In this document: in pieces, positions 4,554 through 5,813 of the stretch
Numbering within the stretch: position 1 is the stretch's first letter
Layout: the number at the start of each line of letters is the position of its first letter
DNA from: Opitutia bacterium
GTDB taxonomy: Bacteria; Verrucomicrobiota; Verrucomicrobiia; Opitutales; JANYDI01
Length of the DNA stretch: 5,813 nt
Direction: 5' to 3'
Assembly: GCA_025363695.1 (NCBI GenBank)
Contig: JANYDI010000046.1
Span: 1 to 5,813, forward strand
The notes under the pieces: generated by a model
Told to the model about the DNA's origin: nothing
The model's database searches: none
Seen by the model: only the letters and a program-made list of their open reading frames with translations
Position numbers and translations under genes: made by a program

Positions 4554-5483
4554 ATGGAGCATTTTGATGGAAAGCGTTTTTTTAACCCTGGGCAACCCAA
4601 AGCTTCAGGGCTTGGGGCGTTTTTGCGCTGGCGTTTTGAACGCGATAAATCGGTGTGGCCTAAGCGCATGGCCAACCGTTTTTGTGACACCCCTCCACGA
4701 CGCGTAAAGGAGGAAAATCTACGCATCTGCTGGGTGGGGCATTCCACCTTTCTCATTCAAACGCAGGGAGTAAACATCCTGACGGACCCCTTTTGGTCTC
4801 CTTGCGCAGGCCCTTTTGGCCTCCTAGGACCTCGACGCGTACACCCACCCGGCATCCCTTGGAAGGTCCTGCCTCGGATTGACTGCGTTTTGCTCAGCCA
4901 CAACCACTACGACCACATGGACCTGCCTACGCTCACACGCCTTTACGAGCGGGATGTCCCCAAAGTCATCGCGCCCTTGGGTAATGAGCGGTTTTTTAGG
5001 TCCATAAAAGCCTACAATTGGGGCGAGAGCATGGCCCTCACGCCAAACGTGCGCATCAACATAGAACCAGCAATACATTGGTCTTCTCGTAAAGGTTGGG
5101 ACCGCAACCGCGCCCTTTGGGGCTCCTTTGTCATCCAAACGGCCCAAGCCGCCCCCATTTATTTTGCCGGAGATACCGCCTATGGCCCGCATTTCCGTGA
5201 CCTCCATGCCAAATATGGCCCCATGCGCGTCGCCATTTTACCCATAGGCGCCTATAAACCCCGCTGGTTTATGGCCAGCCACCATATGGACCCTCATGAA
5301 GCCCTCCTAGCCCTCAAGGACCTCCACACTCCGTATATCATCCCCGCCCACTACGGAACCGTCAAGCTCGCCTACGACGGCTACCACGAGGCCCTTCACG
5401 ACCTCCATCAAGCCGCGCAAGCCCTCGGCATCGACCCCGAATGCTTGGTAACCCTCGAAATCGGCGAACATAGGCTGATGTAG
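4554..5483 (+). CDS. Metallo-beta-lactamase-fold hydrolase, NAPE-PLD/RomA-like (COG2220 type)
   Basis: This gene encodes a 309-residue probable dinuclear zinc hydrolase. The order of motifs follows the NAPE-PLD-like branch: FDGKRFFNPG near the N-terminus, WVGHSTFLI (60-68), ILTDPFWS (75-82), SHNHYDHMD (115-123; H116, H118, D120, H121), PAIHWSSR (172-179; H175), FAGDTAYG (204-211; D207), MASHHMDPHEA (240-250) and PAHYGT (264-269; H266). All expected metal ligands are present. The mammalian relative cleaves N-acyl-phosphatidylethanolamine. Bacterial members are mostly uncharacterised, so the substrate is unknown. No signal peptide is seen, so it is probably cytoplasmic or peripheral. The ATG is supported by the family-typical GKRFxNP near the N-terminus. 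The ribosome site is weak (GGGACAG). A 24-base gap to terC suggests co-transcription. Its stop is followed within 22 bases by repeat C4. Confidence 0.92.
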   Translation: MEHFDGKRFFNPGQPKASGLGAFLRWRFERDKSVWPKRMANRFCDTPPRRVKEENLRICWVGHSTFLIQTQGVNILTDPFWSPCAGPFGLLGPRRVHPPGIPWKVLPRIDCVLLSHNHYDHMDLPTLTRLYERDVPKVIAPLGNERFFRSIKAYNWGESMALTPNVRINIEPAIHWSSRKGWDRNRALWGSFVIQTAQAAPIYFAGDTAYGPHFRDLHAKYGPMRVAILPIGAYKPRWFMASHHMDPHEALLALKDLHTPYIIPAHYGTVKLAYDGYHEALHDLHQAAQALGIDPECLVTLEIGEHRLM

Positions 5484-5813
5484 GGAAAAGGGTAAGGGTA
5501 AAGGGCCAAGGGGCGCTTGCGCCCCTTGGATCCCCTCCGATAGGCGAATTGTGAAAATGCTACGCATTTTCAGCAATTCGCCTATCGAGTAGGGTGATAC
5601 AAGGCACCCCACAGATCGCTTTGCGATCGGATTTAATTAGGGCGTGTGATCTAATTAACTAGCTATTTATTAAAACCACAAAATGAGAGCCCTGCAGGGG
5701 CGAATGCTTGTCAGCCCAGGGCTTTAGCCCTGGGTTTTGGCATGGAAAAAAGATTTAGAGCCCTACAGGGGCGATTCATATAATTTGATATATAGAACAT
5801 ATTTAACAAGGTT
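5484..5813 (+). repeat. Composite repeat C4, downstream of the MBL gene (reaches window edge)
   Basis: The order is H1 (5506-5529), GGATCCCC (5528-5535), H2 (5538-5587), linker GATACAAGGCACCCCACA, H3 (5614-5628, loop TTT instead of TTC), TTAGGGCGTGTGATCTAATT (5637-5656) and TATTTATTAAAA. A full REP-like unit then starts at CCACAAAATGAGAG (5676). It has GCCCTGCAGGGGCG, a 24-base palindrome (5713-5736) identical to that in C3, and AGAGCCCTACAGGGGCGATT (5757-5776), with an AT-rich tail. Whether an inverted partner follows is hidden by the window end. Confidence 0.92.
5506..5587 (+). terminator. Tandem hairpins H1 and H2 after the MBL gene
   Basis: H1 (24 bases) has stem CCAAGGGGCG with CGCCCCTTGG and loop CTTG. 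H2 pairs 5538-5551 with 5574-5587 (14 bp). After a bulged G at 5573 it pairs TGAAAATGC with GCATTTTCA (9 bp) around a TAC loop. The geometry matches the peroxiredoxin copy while the stem sequences differ in a paired fashion. No U-tract follows, so termination is inferred from position only. Confidence 0.45.

Noticed and set aside
4824..5207. Minus-strand open frames opposite the MBL gene (4824-5207 and 5307-5612)
   Set aside because: They are shadows of a GC-rich gene with clear zinc motifs on the plus strand. The second also runs into the repeat cassette.
3254..5587. H2 hairpins with bulged bases at 3' ends of genes as integron attC sites
   Set aside because: The position after single genes and the bulged G recall attC, but no GTTRRRY/RYYYAAC core pair is seen, the genes are housekeeping in type and not all in one direction, two genes share one cassette, and no integrase is in view.

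Overview
The window looks like part of a bacterial chromosome with intermediate base composition: five largely housekeeping or stress-related genes sit among dense, highly structured repeats. The organism cannot be named from sequence alone. An LMW-PTP/RpiB fusion, weak or missing Shine-Dalgarno sites at some starts, and abundant GAGAGCCCTGAAGGGGCG-type repeats would fit the Planctomycetes-Verrucomicrobia-Chlamydiae side of the tree, but that is a low-confidence guess.

Layout. Bases 1-96 are the C-terminus of an IS110/IS1111-family transposase. Bases 97-1213 hold no convincing gene. This stretch contains a 5'-truncated copy of a composite repeat (C1), two long inverted repeats able to form cruciforms (325-540 and 567-870), and a second composite repeat in the opposite orientation (C2). 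On the minus strand, a fused phosphatase/ribose-5-phosphate isomerase gene (2526-1582) overlaps nuoA (1585-1214) by four bases. A divergent promoter region (2527-2649) separates this pair from a plus-strand typical 2-Cys peroxiredoxin gene (2650-3210). A third composite repeat (C3) follows it. Next comes a likely two-gene plus-strand operon: a TerC/Alx-family membrane protein (3585-4529) and a NAPE-PLD/RomA-like metallo-beta-lactamase-fold hydrolase (4554-5483). A fourth composite repeat (C4) follows and runs off the window.

The most interesting signal is the composite repeat. Three unrelated genes (nuoA, peroxiredoxin, MBL hydrolase) are each followed, 0-22 bases after the stop codon, by the same ordered series. 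It is a 24-nt palindrome (H1), an invariant GGATCCCC linker, a 50-nt bulged hairpin (H2), a GATCGC-loop-GCGATC hairpin (H3), an AT-rich block with a GTGTGAT-like core, and then a REP-like unit of three GC-rich palindromes. H1 and H2 differ in sequence between copies by paired, compensatory changes, so structure rather than sequence is being kept. No cassette lies between terC and the MBL gene, which fits the cassette marking ends of transcription units. At nuoA the stop codon lies inside H1. At the left edge the IS110 element meets a cassette at the base of H3, so these hairpins may also be insertion targets.

Functionally the genes do not form one pathway. They touch respiration (NuoA), the pentose phosphate pathway (RpiB), peroxide defence (Prx), probable metal export (TerC) and an MBL hydrolase of unknown substrate.
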